NCBI GenBank assembly: GCA_017555085.1
Contig: JAFZHD010000028.1
Span: 1-64,000, forward strand
Source of the DNA: Muribaculaceae bacterium
GTDB taxonomy: Bacteria; Bacteroidota; Bacteroidia; Bacteroidales; Muribaculaceae
Reading direction: 5' to 3'
Length of the DNA stretch: 64,000 nucleotides
The notes under the pieces were generated by a model. The model saw only the letters and a program-made list of their open reading frames with translations, had not been told where the DNA came from and did no database searches. The translations under genes and the position numbers were made by a program. Below, in pieces: positions 44,090-51,946 of the stretch; position 1 is the stretch's first letter; every line of letters starts with the position of its first letter.

Positions 44090-44110
44090 GATAGACAATT
44101 TCAACCAATC

Positions 44111-44683
44111 ATGTCACAAATAGACGAAGATATCAAACTAGCTTGCGAAACGCTCAAAAAGGGTGGGGTGATACTTTATCCGACCGACACGGTGTGGGGC
44201 ATCGGCTGTGATGCTACACGCAGTGATGCTGTGCGACGAGTTTATGAAATAAAGCGTCGTGCCGATAACAAAGCGCTCATTGTGATGCTTGGCGATGTCA
44301 ATGTTCTTGACCGATATGTGGACGAGGTGCCCGAGGTTGCCTATGACTTGATAGAGTTGTCAGACAAGCCGATTACTATCGTTTATGACCAAGGCATAAA
44401 TCTTGCGCCCGAATTGTTGGGCGAAGATGGCAGTGTCGGTATAAGAGTAACGAGCGAGGAGTTTTCACAACGATTGTGTCGCGCATATCGTCGTCCCATT
44501 GTCTCAACATCGGCCAATGTGAGTGGTGAGCCGACAGCGGCGACATTTACACAAATCAGCGCAGAAATCAAATCGCAAGTCGATTATATCGTGAAAAGTA
44601 AGCAACGCGACAATGACGAACATCAGCCTTCGAGTGTCATAAAACTCGGTGCTGACGGCTCGGTGAAGATAATCAGAAAATAA
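44111..44683 (+). CDS. tsaC: L-threonylcarbamoyladenylate synthase (Sua5/YrdC family)
   Basis: Makes threonylcarbamoyl-AMP from threonine, bicarbonate and ATP, the first step of the t6A37 tRNA modification. 190 aa, the short YrdC/TsaC form without the Sua5 C-terminal domain. Conserved motifs: GGVILYPTDTVWGIGCDA (residues about 18-35), the KRRADNKAL basic patch near residue 55, and RPIVSTSANVSGEPTAATF near residue 128. It begins 21 bases after ndh and ends 5 bases before the glycosyltransferase start, so it looks embedded in an operon, although the functions are not obviously related. Confidence 0.92.
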   Translation: MSQIDEDIKLACETLKKGGVILYPTDTVWGIGCDATRSDAVRRVYEIKRRADNKALIVMLGDVNVLDRYVDEVPEVAYDLIELSDKPITIVYDQGINLAPELLGEDGSVGIRVTSEEFSQRLCRAYRRPIVSTSANVSGEPTAATFTQISAEIKSQVDYIVKSKQRDNDEHQPSSVIKLGADGSVKIIRK

Positions 44684-44688
44684 CAAAA

Positions 44689-46107
44689 ATGATAGGCACA
44701 AAGAGACAAAGAGCAAAATATGTGGTCGGGGACTTTTTCTCGACCAACTTGGCTTGCTTATTGTTTAATGTTGTGCGCTATTATTTTGACAACCAAATCG
44801 TAGCCGACTACGGGTCGCTGACTCGCTTCTTGTCGTCGCCCATGGTTGTGGTCGGACAAGCGGTCTTCCCGTTAGTGTTGTTGGGCGTTTATTATTTGTC
44901 GGGATATTACAACGGCGTATTTCTCAAATCGCGTCTTAAAGAATTTGTCACTACTGCAACCACAGCGTTGGTGGGTATGATAATCATCTTTTTTGTGGCG
45001 ATTGTCAATGACCACATTGCAGGTAGAGCATTTGCCTATGAGTTGATGCTCTTGCTGTTCGGCATATTGTTTGTGCCGGTGTATTTGGTCAGATATAGCA
45101 TTACCCGTGTAGCCACACGCAAAATTCATAATCGTGAGTGGTCGTTCAACACTCTCATTGTCGGTACTTCGGTTACGGCAACGAAACTTGAACAGCGTTT
45201 GCGCGAAATGAAAAAGTCGATGGGCTTTAATGTGGTGGGTTATGTGCAGATTCTTGACGGCGAACTTGACCGCGAATTGAATTTGCCTGTTTATAAAATC
45301 TCTGAAATAGAAGAGGTGTGTGCCCGACTGAATATTAAAAATCTCATTGTGATACCCCACAGGCATGGGATTAAAGCGACAATGTCGTTGGTAAACAGTC
45401 TGTTGCCACTTGATTGTCCTATTTATATATCGCCCGACTTGTATCAATTGCTTACCTCAAAGGTGCGCATCTCAAATGTCGTTGGCGAGCCGCTTGTCGA
45501 TATATCACGCACCCAGATGAGTCCGAGCACTCGCAATCTCAAACGAGTGAGCGATGTTGTGATATCATTTTTCACATTGTTGCTGATTTCTCCGTTGTTG
45601 CTTGTGATTGCTATTTTGGTGAAATGCGACTCTCGCGGTCCGGTGTTTTACCGTCAGCAGCGCATCGGTTATCACAAGAAGCCTTTTTATATCTACAAAT
45701 TCCGTTCGATGAGGGTTGATGCTGAGGTCAGTGGCCCGGCACTATCGACACTAAATGACCCGCGTATCACTCGATTGGGTCGCGTGTTGCGTAAATATCG
45801 CCTTGATGAGTTGCCCAACTTTTGGAATGTGCTTCGCGGTGATATGTCAATCGTCGGCCCTCGTCCCGAGCGAGAGTATTACATTAAGCAGATATTGGCC
45901 AAAGCGCCTTATTATACATTGATTCATCAGGTCAGACCCGGTATCACATCATGGGGTATGGTTAAGTATGGCTATGCTTCTGATGTTGATGGCATGATTG
46001 AGCGATTGAAATATGACCTATTATATATAGAAAATGTGTCAATGCTCGTTGACTTGAAGATTTTATTTTACACAGTACAGATAGTTGTTACCGGAAAGGG
46101 AATATAA
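44689..46107 (+). CDS. Polyprenyl-phosphate glycosyl-1-phosphate transferase (WcaJ/WbaP type)
   Basis: A 472-aa inner-membrane enzyme that starts repeat-unit synthesis of a surface polysaccharide by placing a sugar-1-phosphate on undecaprenyl phosphate. Four N-terminal transmembrane helices (about 13-130), a CoA-binding-like Rossmann region (about 140-250), a re-entrant helix (SDVVISFFTLLLISPLLLVI, near 288) and the catalytic bacterial sugar transferase domain with VFYRQQRIGYHKKPFYIYKF, LRKYRLDELPNFWNVLRGDM and SIVGPRPERE. The sugar is probably glucose or galactose; it cannot be told from sequence. The stop and the next start overlap as TAATG. Confidence 0.93.
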   Translation: MIGTKRQRAKYVVGDFFSTNLACLLFNVVRYYFDNQIVADYGSLTRFLSSPMVVVGQAVFPLVLLGVYYLSGYYNGVFLKSRLKEFVTTATTALVGMIIIFFVAIVNDHIAGRAFAYELMLLLFGILFVPVYLVRYSITRVATRKIHNREWSFNTLIVGTSVTATKLEQRLREMKKSMGFNVVGYVQILDGELDRELNLPVYKISEIEEVCARLNIKNLIVIPHRHGIKATMSLVNSLLPLDCPIYISPDLYQLLTSKVRISNVVGEPLVDISRTQMSPSTRNLKRVSDVVISFFTLLLISPLLLVIAILVKCDSRGPVFYRQQRIGYHKKPFYIYKFRSMRVDAEVSGPALSTLNDPRITRLGRVLRKYRLDELPNFWNVLRGDMSIVGPRPEREYYIKQILAKAPYYTLIHQVRPGITSWGMVKYGYASDVDGMIERLKYDLLYIENVSMLVDLKILFYTVQIVVTGKGI

Positions 46108-47912
46108 TGAAACTAAAAATACAAGAATTAAAACAAAAGGTATCTGACCTGTTCATGCGATTTGTGCTATGGCGTCAGCAGCACATCAAGGAAAAGACCT
46201 TTGTGATGATAATGGCGTTGTTTGTGGGCTTGTTTGCCGGTTTTGCGGCATTATTGCTCAAAACGCTCATTCATGTCATTTCCGATATGCTCACATCGCA
46301 CGTGCACATCACGGGCGGTAACTACCTTTATCTCATTTATCCGGCGTTGGGTATTCTCATTACCGGCATTTATGTGAGATATGTGGTAAAAGACAACATC
46401 TCTCATGGGGTTACTCGTGTGTTGCATTCCATATCGCAAAACAAGAGCCGATTGAAACCTCATAATATCTATACATCTGTTACGGCAAGTTCTATTACCA
46501 TCGGTTTCGGTGGTTCGGTAGGGGCCGAAGGTCCTATCGTTTACACGGGTGCGGCTATTGGGTCAAATCTTGGTTCGATGTTCCGTTTGTCGCCGCGAGT
46601 GTTGATGATTATGGTGGGGTGTGGTGCTGCTGCCGGTATTGCGGGCATATTCAAAGCCCCTATTGCAGGTATGCTTTTTGCCATTGAGGTGCTTATGCTT
46701 GACTTGACAACGGTGTCGATTATGCCGTTGCTCATTGCTTCTATCACAAGTGCGACAGTAGCTTATATATTTACCGGTTATGATGTAGAGTTCTTCTTTG
46801 TTCAGAGCGAGCCGTTTGTGACTCAGCGTATTCCTTATGTTATATTGCTCGGTATTTTCTGCGGGCTTGTGTCGCTTTATTTTACTCGCGCCATGAACAT
46901 GATGGAAAATTTCTTCCGTCGTTTTAAGAATCCGTGGACTAAAACAGCCGTGGGTGGAGCCATATTGGCCGTGCTTATTTATCTCTTCCCTCCGTTATAT
47001 GGCGAAGGTTATACATCAATCACATCGTTGCTTAATGGCAACACATCGTCAATCGTTGACGGTAGTATTTTTTATGGTGATGCCGATAGTGTGTGGTTTG
47101 TGCTGTTGTTTGTCGGCGCAATCATTTTGATGAAAGTATTTGCTACCTCTGCCACTAATGGCGGTGGCGGCGTGGGCGGTACATTTGCACCCTCGCTTTA
47201 TGTGGGTTGTATGTCGGGTTTCTTCTTTGCCTATTTGTTCAATCATCTTGGTTTTGGACTTGAATTGTCGGTCAAAAACTTTGCATTGATGGGTATGGCG
47301 GGCGTTATGTCGGCGGTTATGCATGCGCCGCTGATGGCAATCTTCTTGACGGCCGAGTTGACCGGCGGCTTTGACTTGTTCTTGTCATTGCTCATTGTAT
47401 CGACTATTTCTTATGGCACAATTAAGGTGTTTGAAAAATATAGTATCTACACCATGCGTTTGGCGCAGCGTGGCGAGTTGATTACTCACCACAAAGATAA
47501 AGCGGTGTTGACATTGCTCAAAATGGACAGCGTTATCGAAAAAGACTTTATGGCCGTGCGTCCCGAAATGTCGCTGAAAGAAATGGTTGATGTTATTTCG
47601 CAGTCAAACCGCAATCTCTTCCCTGTTGTTAACAACGATAATGTATTGCTCGGCGTTGTGTTGCTTGATGATATTCGCAACATTATGTTCCGTCCCGACT
47701 TATATCGCAAGATGAAGGTGAACAGGTTTATGAGTATGCCGCCGGCAAAGATTGAGGTGGGAGAGAGCATGGAGCGCGTGATGAAGACATTTGATGACAC
47801 TGGCGCGTGGAACTTGCCCGTAGTTGAAAACGGCAAATATGTGGGCTTTGTGTCAAAGTCAAAGATATTCAACTCTTATCGCCGTGTGCTTCGCCACTAT
47901 TCCGAAGACTAA
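46107..47912 (+). CDS. ClC-type chloride channel or antiporter with CBS pair
   Basis: A 601-aa membrane protein. Residues about 30-440 form the ClC fold with the three anion-filter motifs: GSVGAEGPIVYTG (near 136), GIFKAPIAG (near 182) and GVGGTFAPSLYVG (near 355). Residues about 470-600 hold two CBS domains (LFPVVNNDNVLLGVVLLDDI, then NLPVVENGKYVGFVSKSKIF) that may sense adenine nucleotides. The gating glutamate of exchangers (GxEGP) is present, which favours H+/Cl- exchange over channel activity. It overlaps the preceding gene by one base and is followed by a terminator. Confidence 0.93.
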   Translation: MKLKIQELKQKVSDLFMRFVLWRQQHIKEKTFVMIMALFVGLFAGFAALLLKTLIHVISDMLTSHVHITGGNYLYLIYPALGILITGIYVRYVVKDNISHGVTRVLHSISQNKSRLKPHNIYTSVTASSITIGFGGSVGAEGPIVYTGAAIGSNLGSMFRLSPRVLMIMVGCGAAAGIAGIFKAPIAGMLFAIEVLMLDLTTVSIMPLLIASITSATVAYIFTGYDVEFFFVQSEPFVTQRIPYVILLGIFCGLVSLYFTRAMNMMENFFRRFKNPWTKTAVGGAILAVLIYLFPPLYGEGYTSITSLLNGNTSSIVDGSIFYGDADSVWFVLLFVGAIILMKVFATSATNGGGGVGGTFAPSLYVGCMSGFFFAYLFNHLGFGLELSVKNFALMGMAGVMSAVMHAPLMAIFLTAELTGGFDLFLSLLIVSTISYGTIKVFEKYSIYTMRLAQRGELITHHKDKAVLTLLKMDSVIEKDFMAVRPEMSLKEMVDVISQSNRNLFPVVNNDNVLLGVVLLDDIRNIMFRPDLYRKMKVNRFMSMPPAKIEVGESMERVMKTFDDTGAWNLPVVENGKYVGFVSKSKIFNSYRRVLRHYSED

Positions 47913-47934
47913 TTACACGTTATTAGATATATGT

Positions 47935-47965
47935 AATCCCCGACGCTCGCGCCGGGGATTTTTTG
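47935..47965 (+). terminator. Terminator of the ClC gene
   Basis: Stem AATCCCCG / CGGGGATT, loop of ten bases, then a run of T. Confidence 0.88.
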
Positions 47966-47970
47966 TTGCC

Positions 47971-48119
47971 GGTTATAGTGGCTATGGGATTATAGAGACT
48001 ATGGTAGTAATAAAGGCTATGGTGTTATTAGCGGTTGTAGAAGTTATTGGGGTTATAGTGGCTATGGGGGCTATGGTGGCAATAGAGATTAATAGATACT
48101 ATGGGTTTTGGTTGCCTCT
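47971..48119 (+). repeat. Degenerate Gly-Tyr-coding repeat
   Basis: GGTTATAGTGGCTATGGG occurs at 47971-47988 and 48051-48068, with many diverged GGYTAT units between and after. One plus frame reads as fragments of Gly-Tyr-Ser-Gly-Tyr-Gly, but it is broken by frame changes and has no start. It could be the remains of a Gly/Tyr-rich protein tail or simple tandem DNA. Confidence 0.45.
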
Positions 48120-48160
48120 ATAATTGCAATGGGAGTGTGGCCTGGTTGTGCCCAAGACAC

Positions 48161-48196
48161 AAAAAAAAGAGGCTGTTTCTTTGAAACGGCCTCTTT
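48161..48196 (-). terminator. Terminator of rpsO
   Basis: Stem AAAGAGGCTGTTTC (48166-48179) with 48183-48196 (one mismatched/wobble pair) and a 3-base loop, followed on the minus strand by a run of T. Confidence 0.9.
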
Positions 48197-48222
48197 GTAA
48201 TCGTCGAGTAGAGCAACAGTGC

Positions 48223-48498
48223 TTACTTTCTGATACCAAGCTCTTTTTGAGCGATAATCGCACGGTAGCGGTTGATGTCTTTTTTCTTGAGGTAGTCAAG
48301 AAGGCTACGACGCTTACCTACGAGCGCTTTAAGAGCACGCGCTGTTGTATAATCTTTGTGATTTGACTTGAGGTGTTCAGTCAAATGAGCGATACGAACC
48401 GAGAATAATGCAATCTGCGCTTCAGGTGAGCCAGTGTCAGTCTTGCCCTTACCGTATTTCTCAAAGATTTCTACTTTTTGTTCAGAATTCAAGTGCAT
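48223..48498 (-). CDS. rpsO: 30S ribosomal protein S15
   Basis: A 91-aa primary 16S rRNA-binding protein (helix 20-22 region) of the small subunit. Characteristic segments: GSPEAQIALFSVRIAHLTEH and KDYTTARALKALVGKRRSLL, ending LDYLKKKDINRYRAIIAQ. Usual length (89-91). It is followed by a strong terminator. The 106 bases upstream separate it from rpoZ, whose stop is at 48605 on the same strand; a promoter here is likely, as the segment is AT-rich. In many bacteria S15 represses its own translation by binding its leader; I see no obvious pseudoknot but cannot exclude one. Confidence 0.98.
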   Translation of the reverse strand: MHLNSEQKVEIFEKYGKGKTDTGSPEAQIALFSVRIAHLTEHLKSNHKDYTTARALKALVGKRRSLLDYLKKKDINRYRAIIAQKELGIRK

Positions 48499-48604
48499 TC
48501 CTAAAAAGTTTTGATGGTTAATAAATATGATTTTAATTTTGCGAGTGCAAAGTTAGTCAAAAAAAATGAAATGACCAACAGTTAACTCGTTATTTTTGTA
48601 TCAA

Positions 48605-48940
48605 TTAGTCGAGATTGATTTTGTCCTTAGAGGGGTTGCGGTAGTGAATTTTGCCTTCGGCATATTCTTGCGCAGCAATAAGGGTGGGTTTGGGGAGTTT
48701 TTCGTAGTAACGAGAAATGTCGATTTGCTCGCGGTTTTCAGTTACTTCTTCGAGTTGGTCGGCGCTTGTTGAGAACTCTGTGAGTTTTTTGTCAAGGTCG
48801 CTTTTCATCTGTTCTGCGATTTGGTTGGCACGACGAGCGATGATGCTTACTGTTTCGTAAACATTGCCTGTGTCTTTTGACAACTCAATCATGTCGCGAG
48901 TGACTGTGTTGTGAGGAGCGTTTGATTTCTTGTAATCCAT
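48605..48940 (-). CDS. rpoZ: RNA polymerase omega subunit (Rpb6 family)
   Basis: A 111-aa Bacteroidetes-type omega subunit that helps fold and hold beta' in RNA polymerase. The segment TGNVYETVSIIARRANQIAEQM, near residue 25, is the conserved Rpb6 helix-turn region contacting beta'. The C-terminal half, ending AAQEYAEGKIHYRNPSKDKI, is typical of the Bacteroidetes form. It lies 26 bases downstream of bamD on the same strand, an order commonly seen in this phylum as I recall. Confidence 0.88.
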   Translation of the reverse strand: MDYKKSNAPHNTVTRDMIELSKDTGNVYETVSIIARRANQIAEQMKSDLDKKLTEFSTSADQLEEVTENREQIDISRYYEKLPKPTLIAAQEYAEGKIHYRNPSKDKINLD

Positions 48941-48966
48941 AATTAAATGTATAGTTGTTAATTGTT

Positions 48967-49767
48967 TTAGTCGTTGATGTATTTGGTTGCAATGTGGTAG
49001 ATGTTATCTGCCTCTTTGCGGTTGTGGCTGTCTGGGTAGTTGTTGATAAACGAATAGTATTCGTCAAGCACTACGCGAAAGCGGTCGGCCTTTTTCTCGT
49101 CAACACTTTGGCTCGCTTCTTGATAGCGGGCTTTCAATATCAACAATTCAAGTTCTTCTTTGTATTTTGAATAGGGGTAGTCTTTGATTGCATTTTTAGC
49201 TACAATGACTGCCGATTCATAGTTGTTGCCCATGTAGTTGCCCAAGTTATAGTAGAGTTGGGCGTTTTGAAGTTCTTTGAGCGTGAGTTTGTCTTGAAGC
49301 TCAAAGATTGCGTTTTGAGCGATTGTTACTTTGTCGCTTTTGGGGTAGTGGTCAAGGAAAGCTTGGAGTTCTTCAATTGCTTTGAGGGTGCCGCTTTGGT
49401 CAAGTTGTGATTCGGGTGAATCGAGATAGTAGCCATATCCGCAATAGTAGCGGGCCAACTCGGTGTACTTGCCTTTGGGGTAGCGAGTGTAGTAGGTATT
49501 GAAATATGCGCCTGAACTAACATAGTCTTTGTTCTCATAGTGGCTCAATGCCAACAGGTAGAGTGATTCTTCGGCTTTGGGTGTGCCTTTAAACACTGTG
49601 ACGATGTCGGTGAGGATAGTCGAAGCCTGCACATACTTGCCGCTCTCGAATGCGCGCTTGGCGTAGTCGAGTTTGTAGTCATAGTCGGTGCTCTTTTGAA
49701 CTTGGTAATACTCGCCGCATGATGTCAGCAAGGTGAGCAAAAGTGAGAATATGATGAGTTTGCGCAT
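48967..49767 (-). CDS. bamD: Outer membrane assembly lipoprotein BamD
   Basis: Lipoprotein of the BAM complex, which inserts beta-barrel proteins in the outer membrane. The start at 49767 gives a short lipoprotein signal, MRKLIIFSLLLTLLTSCG, with Cys17 as lipid site; the in-frame start at 49785 would only add six residues. 266 aa, the usual length. The mature part has five TPR-like helix pairs, e.g. YAKRAFESGKYVQASTILTD and YNLGNYMGNNYESAVIVAKN. It is the first gene of bamD-rpoZ. Confidence 0.93.
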   Translation of the reverse strand: MRKLIIFSLLLTLLTSCGEYYQVQKSTDYDYKLDYAKRAFESGKYVQASTILTDIVTVFKGTPKAEESLYLLALSHYENKDYVSSGAYFNTYYTRYPKGKYTELARYYCGYGYYLDSPESQLDQSGTLKAIEELQAFLDHYPKSDKVTIAQNAIFELQDKLTLKELQNAQLYYNLGNYMGNNYESAVIVAKNAIKDYPYSKYKEELELLILKARYQEASQSVDEKKADRFRVVLDEYYSFINNYPDSHNRKEADNIYHIATKYIND

Positions 49768-49938
49768 AATATCAGTTTTTATCAAGATGCAAAGTTACAA
49801 ATATTTGCCGATAATATAAATTTTTCAACCCACTTTTTGGGTTAAAAGAGGTTTATATTTGTTTAGAAAAGGCCCTTTGCTCACAAAAATAGGCAAAAAT
49901 CAAGCGAAAGCCGGGTCGAGAGTGCGTTTGGGGCGCTT

Positions 49939-50298
49939 GTGATTCGCTTTTGGGGTTCAAACTGCCGTTGTTATGTCATCGCCATCATCAAGAGCGAGGA
50001 AAGGTTTTGGGAAGATGAGGACAAGCGAGGCAATGACAACGAAATCATTACCGAACTGCCCGACAACTTTAACAAATGGGCATCGCAGAACAAAGACCGC
50101 ATCGCTCGTGCCGAACAACGAGGAACTCTGCCTTATTTCGTGCGTGACAACCGAGAACGAGTGAAACAGGCCGTCAAACAGGGCGATGTGATGATGGAGA
50201 AGGAAGGTGGTTTGAAAGGTGGTGCAAAAGGTAGTCATTTAGGTCGCAAGGAAGAACATGAGGCATATGTTGCTTTAGCAAGAAAGGCAATAGTGTGA
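49939..50298 (+). pseudogene. Fragment of a MuF-type phage head protein
   Basis: A 119-codon reading frame with no credible start (the first possible codon is a GTG). The segment KSEERFWEDEDKRGNDNE, followed by ITELPDNFNKWASQNKDRIA and GTLPYFVRDNRERV, matches the C-terminal part of phage minor head (MuF-like) proteins from Bacteroidales prophages as I know them. The N-terminal head-morphogenesis domain is missing. Its stop (TGA, 50296-50298) overlaps the GTG start of the toxin-domain ORF. In intact prophages such proteins often carry a C-terminal toxin, so these two ORFs were probably once one gene, split here by a frame change near 50295. Confidence 0.65.
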
Positions 50299-50882
50299 CA
50301 TCCTTGACTGAAGCACAAAAGCAGAATAGAAATCAGTTAGCTGAAATGTTGGGCATAAGAAACGATGAAATACAAGACTTTATGACACATGAACAGGCTG
50401 ATGGTCAAGAACCAAATACAGATTATCGAAAAGGTGGTGTTTATAGATTGAATTGTCAATCATGTGTAGTTGCCTATGAAGCACGAAGAAGAGGCCTTAA
50501 TGTAACTGCTTTGGGTTATGATTCAACTAAAGGCAGTCCATCGGAGTTGTTGAGCAATGATTGTTCTCTCGCATTCCAAAATGCGAATGTGAGAATAGTT
50601 AATCCCAAAGGGAAGCAATTAAGTCAAAAGATGATTGATGATGCTACCAAAAATCAAGGCCGATATTTCTTTGGATGGGATAAGAAAGGTGGAGATGGAC
50701 ATATAATTATTGCCGAGCGAATGAAAGATAACACTTTAGTGTTTTATGACCCACAAATAGGGGAATATTTGGGTAATAATTTAATAATGCAATATTCTAA
50801 AGGCATGAGTGTAAGCATCCTTAAAGTTGACACCTTATTGATGGATGCACAATTTGTTTCACAAATATTAAGAGTTATTTGA
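50295..50882 (+). CDS. Papain-fold toxin domain (glutamine deamidase-like)
   Basis: A 195-aa ORF. RLNCQSCVVAYEARRRG (about residues 50-67) has the catalytic Cys region of papain-fold toxin 1. GGDGHIIIAERM, near 132, supplies the His and VFYDPQIGEYLG, near 149, the Asp/Asn, giving a complete Cys-His-Asp triad. Known members of this fold act as glutamine deamidases or proteases on host proteins in polymorphic toxin systems. The upstream MuF-like fragment suggests a phage-delivered toxin. Start is a GTG overlapping the upstream stop; independent translation is uncertain, so the domain may now be silent. Its 3' end overlaps by 15 bases a convergent ORF. Confidence 0.75.
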   Translation: MTSLTEAQKQNRNQLAEMLGIRNDEIQDFMTHEQADGQEPNTDYRKGGVYRLNCQSCVVAYEARRRGLNVTALGYDSTKGSPSELLSNDCSLAFQNANVRIVNPKGKQLSQKMIDDATKNQGRYFFGWDKKGGDGHIIIAERMKDNTLVFYDPQIGEYLGNNLIMQYSKGMSVSILKVDTLLMDAQFVSQILRVI

Positions 50883-51110
50883 TTTATCAAGCAATATAGG
50901 AACTAATGATGTGAATTCCATAACTAAATAAGGTTTATTGTTTTTGGTGTATGCTAATTGTGGCCATCCTGTATGACCACCTTGGGCAGAAGAACAAAAA
51001 TAACGATAATATTTAATTCCTTTATAGGTGTGAAAATACTCAATACCATCAAACAATGATGTATCAATTACCTGCTTGATAAGGTTGATGTCTAATTCTT
51101 CTCGTGTCAT
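50868..51110 (-). CDS. Small hypothetical protein, possible immunity factor
   Basis: An 80-aa ORF (MTREELDINLIKQVIDTSLF...) convergent with the toxin-domain ORF and overlapping its last 15 bases. The segment GIKYYRYFCSSAQGGHTGWP, followed by YTKNNKPYLVM, looks like a real beta-rich protein. I do not recognise a family. Immunity genes normally lie next to toxin genes, but usually in the same direction, so immunity is only a guess from position. Codon content is AT-rich, like the rest of this block. Confidence 0.5.
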   Translation of the reverse strand: MTREELDINLIKQVIDTSLFDGIEYFHTYKGIKYYRYFCSSAQGGHTGWPQLAYTKNNKPYLVMEFTSLVPILLDKSNNS

Positions 51111-51119
51111 AGTTGTATT

Positions 51120-51437
51120 TTAATTCATATTACAAGCAATAAATAATGCAAGTGTGGTAGTGGTGATGGCTGAAAGGACAATGCTCGTTATCCATCGCCA
51201 ATCTATCGGATTGGGAAGTCGGGGATATGTATCCAAGTAAGCCAATCCTTTGATAGTGGGTTTGATGTCAATTATCTTGTCATATTCGGTTTTGTATATG
51301 ATAAGTCCCTTCTCTTGGAGAGTGGACAGGGAATAATGGAATTGATTCAACGAAAGATTGCGAGGTTGCGATATATCTCCCTTGCAAACATTCCGAAAGA
51401 GTTCCTTTTCAAAGTCATCCAAATAAATCTTTTCCAT
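51120..51437 (-). CDS. Winged-helix-like protein with C-terminal membrane helix
   Basis: A 105-aa protein. Residues about 1-65 (DDFEKELFRNVCKGDISQPR, then FHYSLSTLQEKGLIIYKTEY) suggest a winged-helix fold, and residues about 82-103 form one hydrophobic segment. It is upstream of the 80-aa ORF on the same strand with a 9-base gap, so they form a pair. A membrane-tethered regulator or a second immunity-type protein are both possible; neither is shown. Confidence 0.5.
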   Translation of the reverse strand: MEKIYLDDFEKELFRNVCKGDISQPRNLSLNQFHYSLSTLQEKGLIIYKTEYDKIIDIKPTIKGLAYLDTYPRLPNPIDWRWITSIVLSAITTTTLALFIACNMN

Positions 51438-51507
51438 AATCTCGTAATTTTATGTGCAAAAATAATAAAAAACCGACATATACACAACATTTTTGCCCAC
51501 TTAATTG

Positions 51508-51538
51508 TTTGATAATTAAAGAATTTTGAGTATTTTTG
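51508..51538 (+). promoter_or_regulatory. Consensus promoter before the phage-gene stubs
   Basis: TTTG (51508-51511), 19 bases, TATTTTTG (51531-51538): a full match to the Bacteroidetes -33/-7 consensus, the best in the window. Transcription should start near 51545, just ahead of the small ORF at 51562. Confidence 0.7.
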
Positions 51539-51561
51539 TAGATAAAGTTATACAGGAACAT

Positions 51562-51672
51562 ATGGACATAAAACTAATGCCGAGCATTATGCTCAAACTT
51601 TCGGACATTGAGCCGAACAAAGGGCGCAAATGCTATGCCCATTGCCCTATGGTTATGACAAAAGTAAGTTAA
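51562..51672 (+). pseudogene. N-terminal stub of a ParB-like phage protein
   Basis: A 36-codon ORF. MLKLSDIEPNKG resembles the first residues of phage ParB/sulfiredoxin-like proteins in Bacteroidales (the usual continuation is GQIEGLPKNPRF), after which the reading diverges and stops. It is followed by a hairpin at 51681-51704. Assignment rests on about a dozen residues and is tentative. Confidence 0.4.
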
Positions 51673-51680
51673 ACAATTGC

Positions 51681-51704
51681 GAAGGGCAGGGTAACTTGCC
51701 CTTC
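51681..51704. other. Hairpin without T-run
   Basis: GAAGGGCA / TGCCCTTC with an 8-base loop between the two phage-gene stubs. Lacking a T-run, it may be a weak terminator, an attenuator or chance. Confidence 0.4.
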
Positions 51705-51723
51705 TGCACCTAAAAAATACGAT

Positions 51724-51855
51724 ATGGCAAATGAAAAGAACTTAAAACCACCTCAAAGCACGAGTGAAGCAAGAGAAAGAGGCAAAAAAGGCGGTATCGC
51801 AAGCGGAAAGGCTCGTTTGGTGAAGAATGGAGTGGTGTCGGTTGGGATTTGTTAA
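51724..51855 (+). pseudogene. Truncated phage protein with KGG motif
   Basis: A 43-codon ORF, MANEKNLKPPQST...ARERGKKGGIASGKAR, which is the usual N-terminus of small phage proteins, often terminase-associated, in Bacteroidetes prophages. The reading continues only 12 codons beyond the KGG motif and stops, so the rest is deleted. With the ParB-like stub and the MuF-toxin fragment it marks a decayed prophage at 49.9-51.9 kb. Confidence 0.5.
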
Positions 51856-51914
51856 AATTGTTTATTAGACTTAGTTTTGTGGGGAAATATGGGAATTGTT
51901 TGGATAAGTGGGGT

Positions 51915-51922
51915 TATCTTTG
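51915..51922 (+). promoter_or_regulatory. -7 element of the SGNH hydrolase gene
   Basis: TATCTTTG, 24 bases before the ATG at 51947. No well-spaced -33 element is evident. Confidence 0.45.
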
Positions 51923-51946
51923 CATAAAATTACATATCTAACTAAC

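Larger units (their letters stand above)
47913..48222. other. 310-bp gap with two terminators and a degenerate repeat
   Basis: Between the stops of the convergent ClC and rpsO genes lie the ClC terminator, a G/T-rich degenerate repeat (47971-48119) and the rpsO terminator. No credible gene. Confidence 0.6.
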
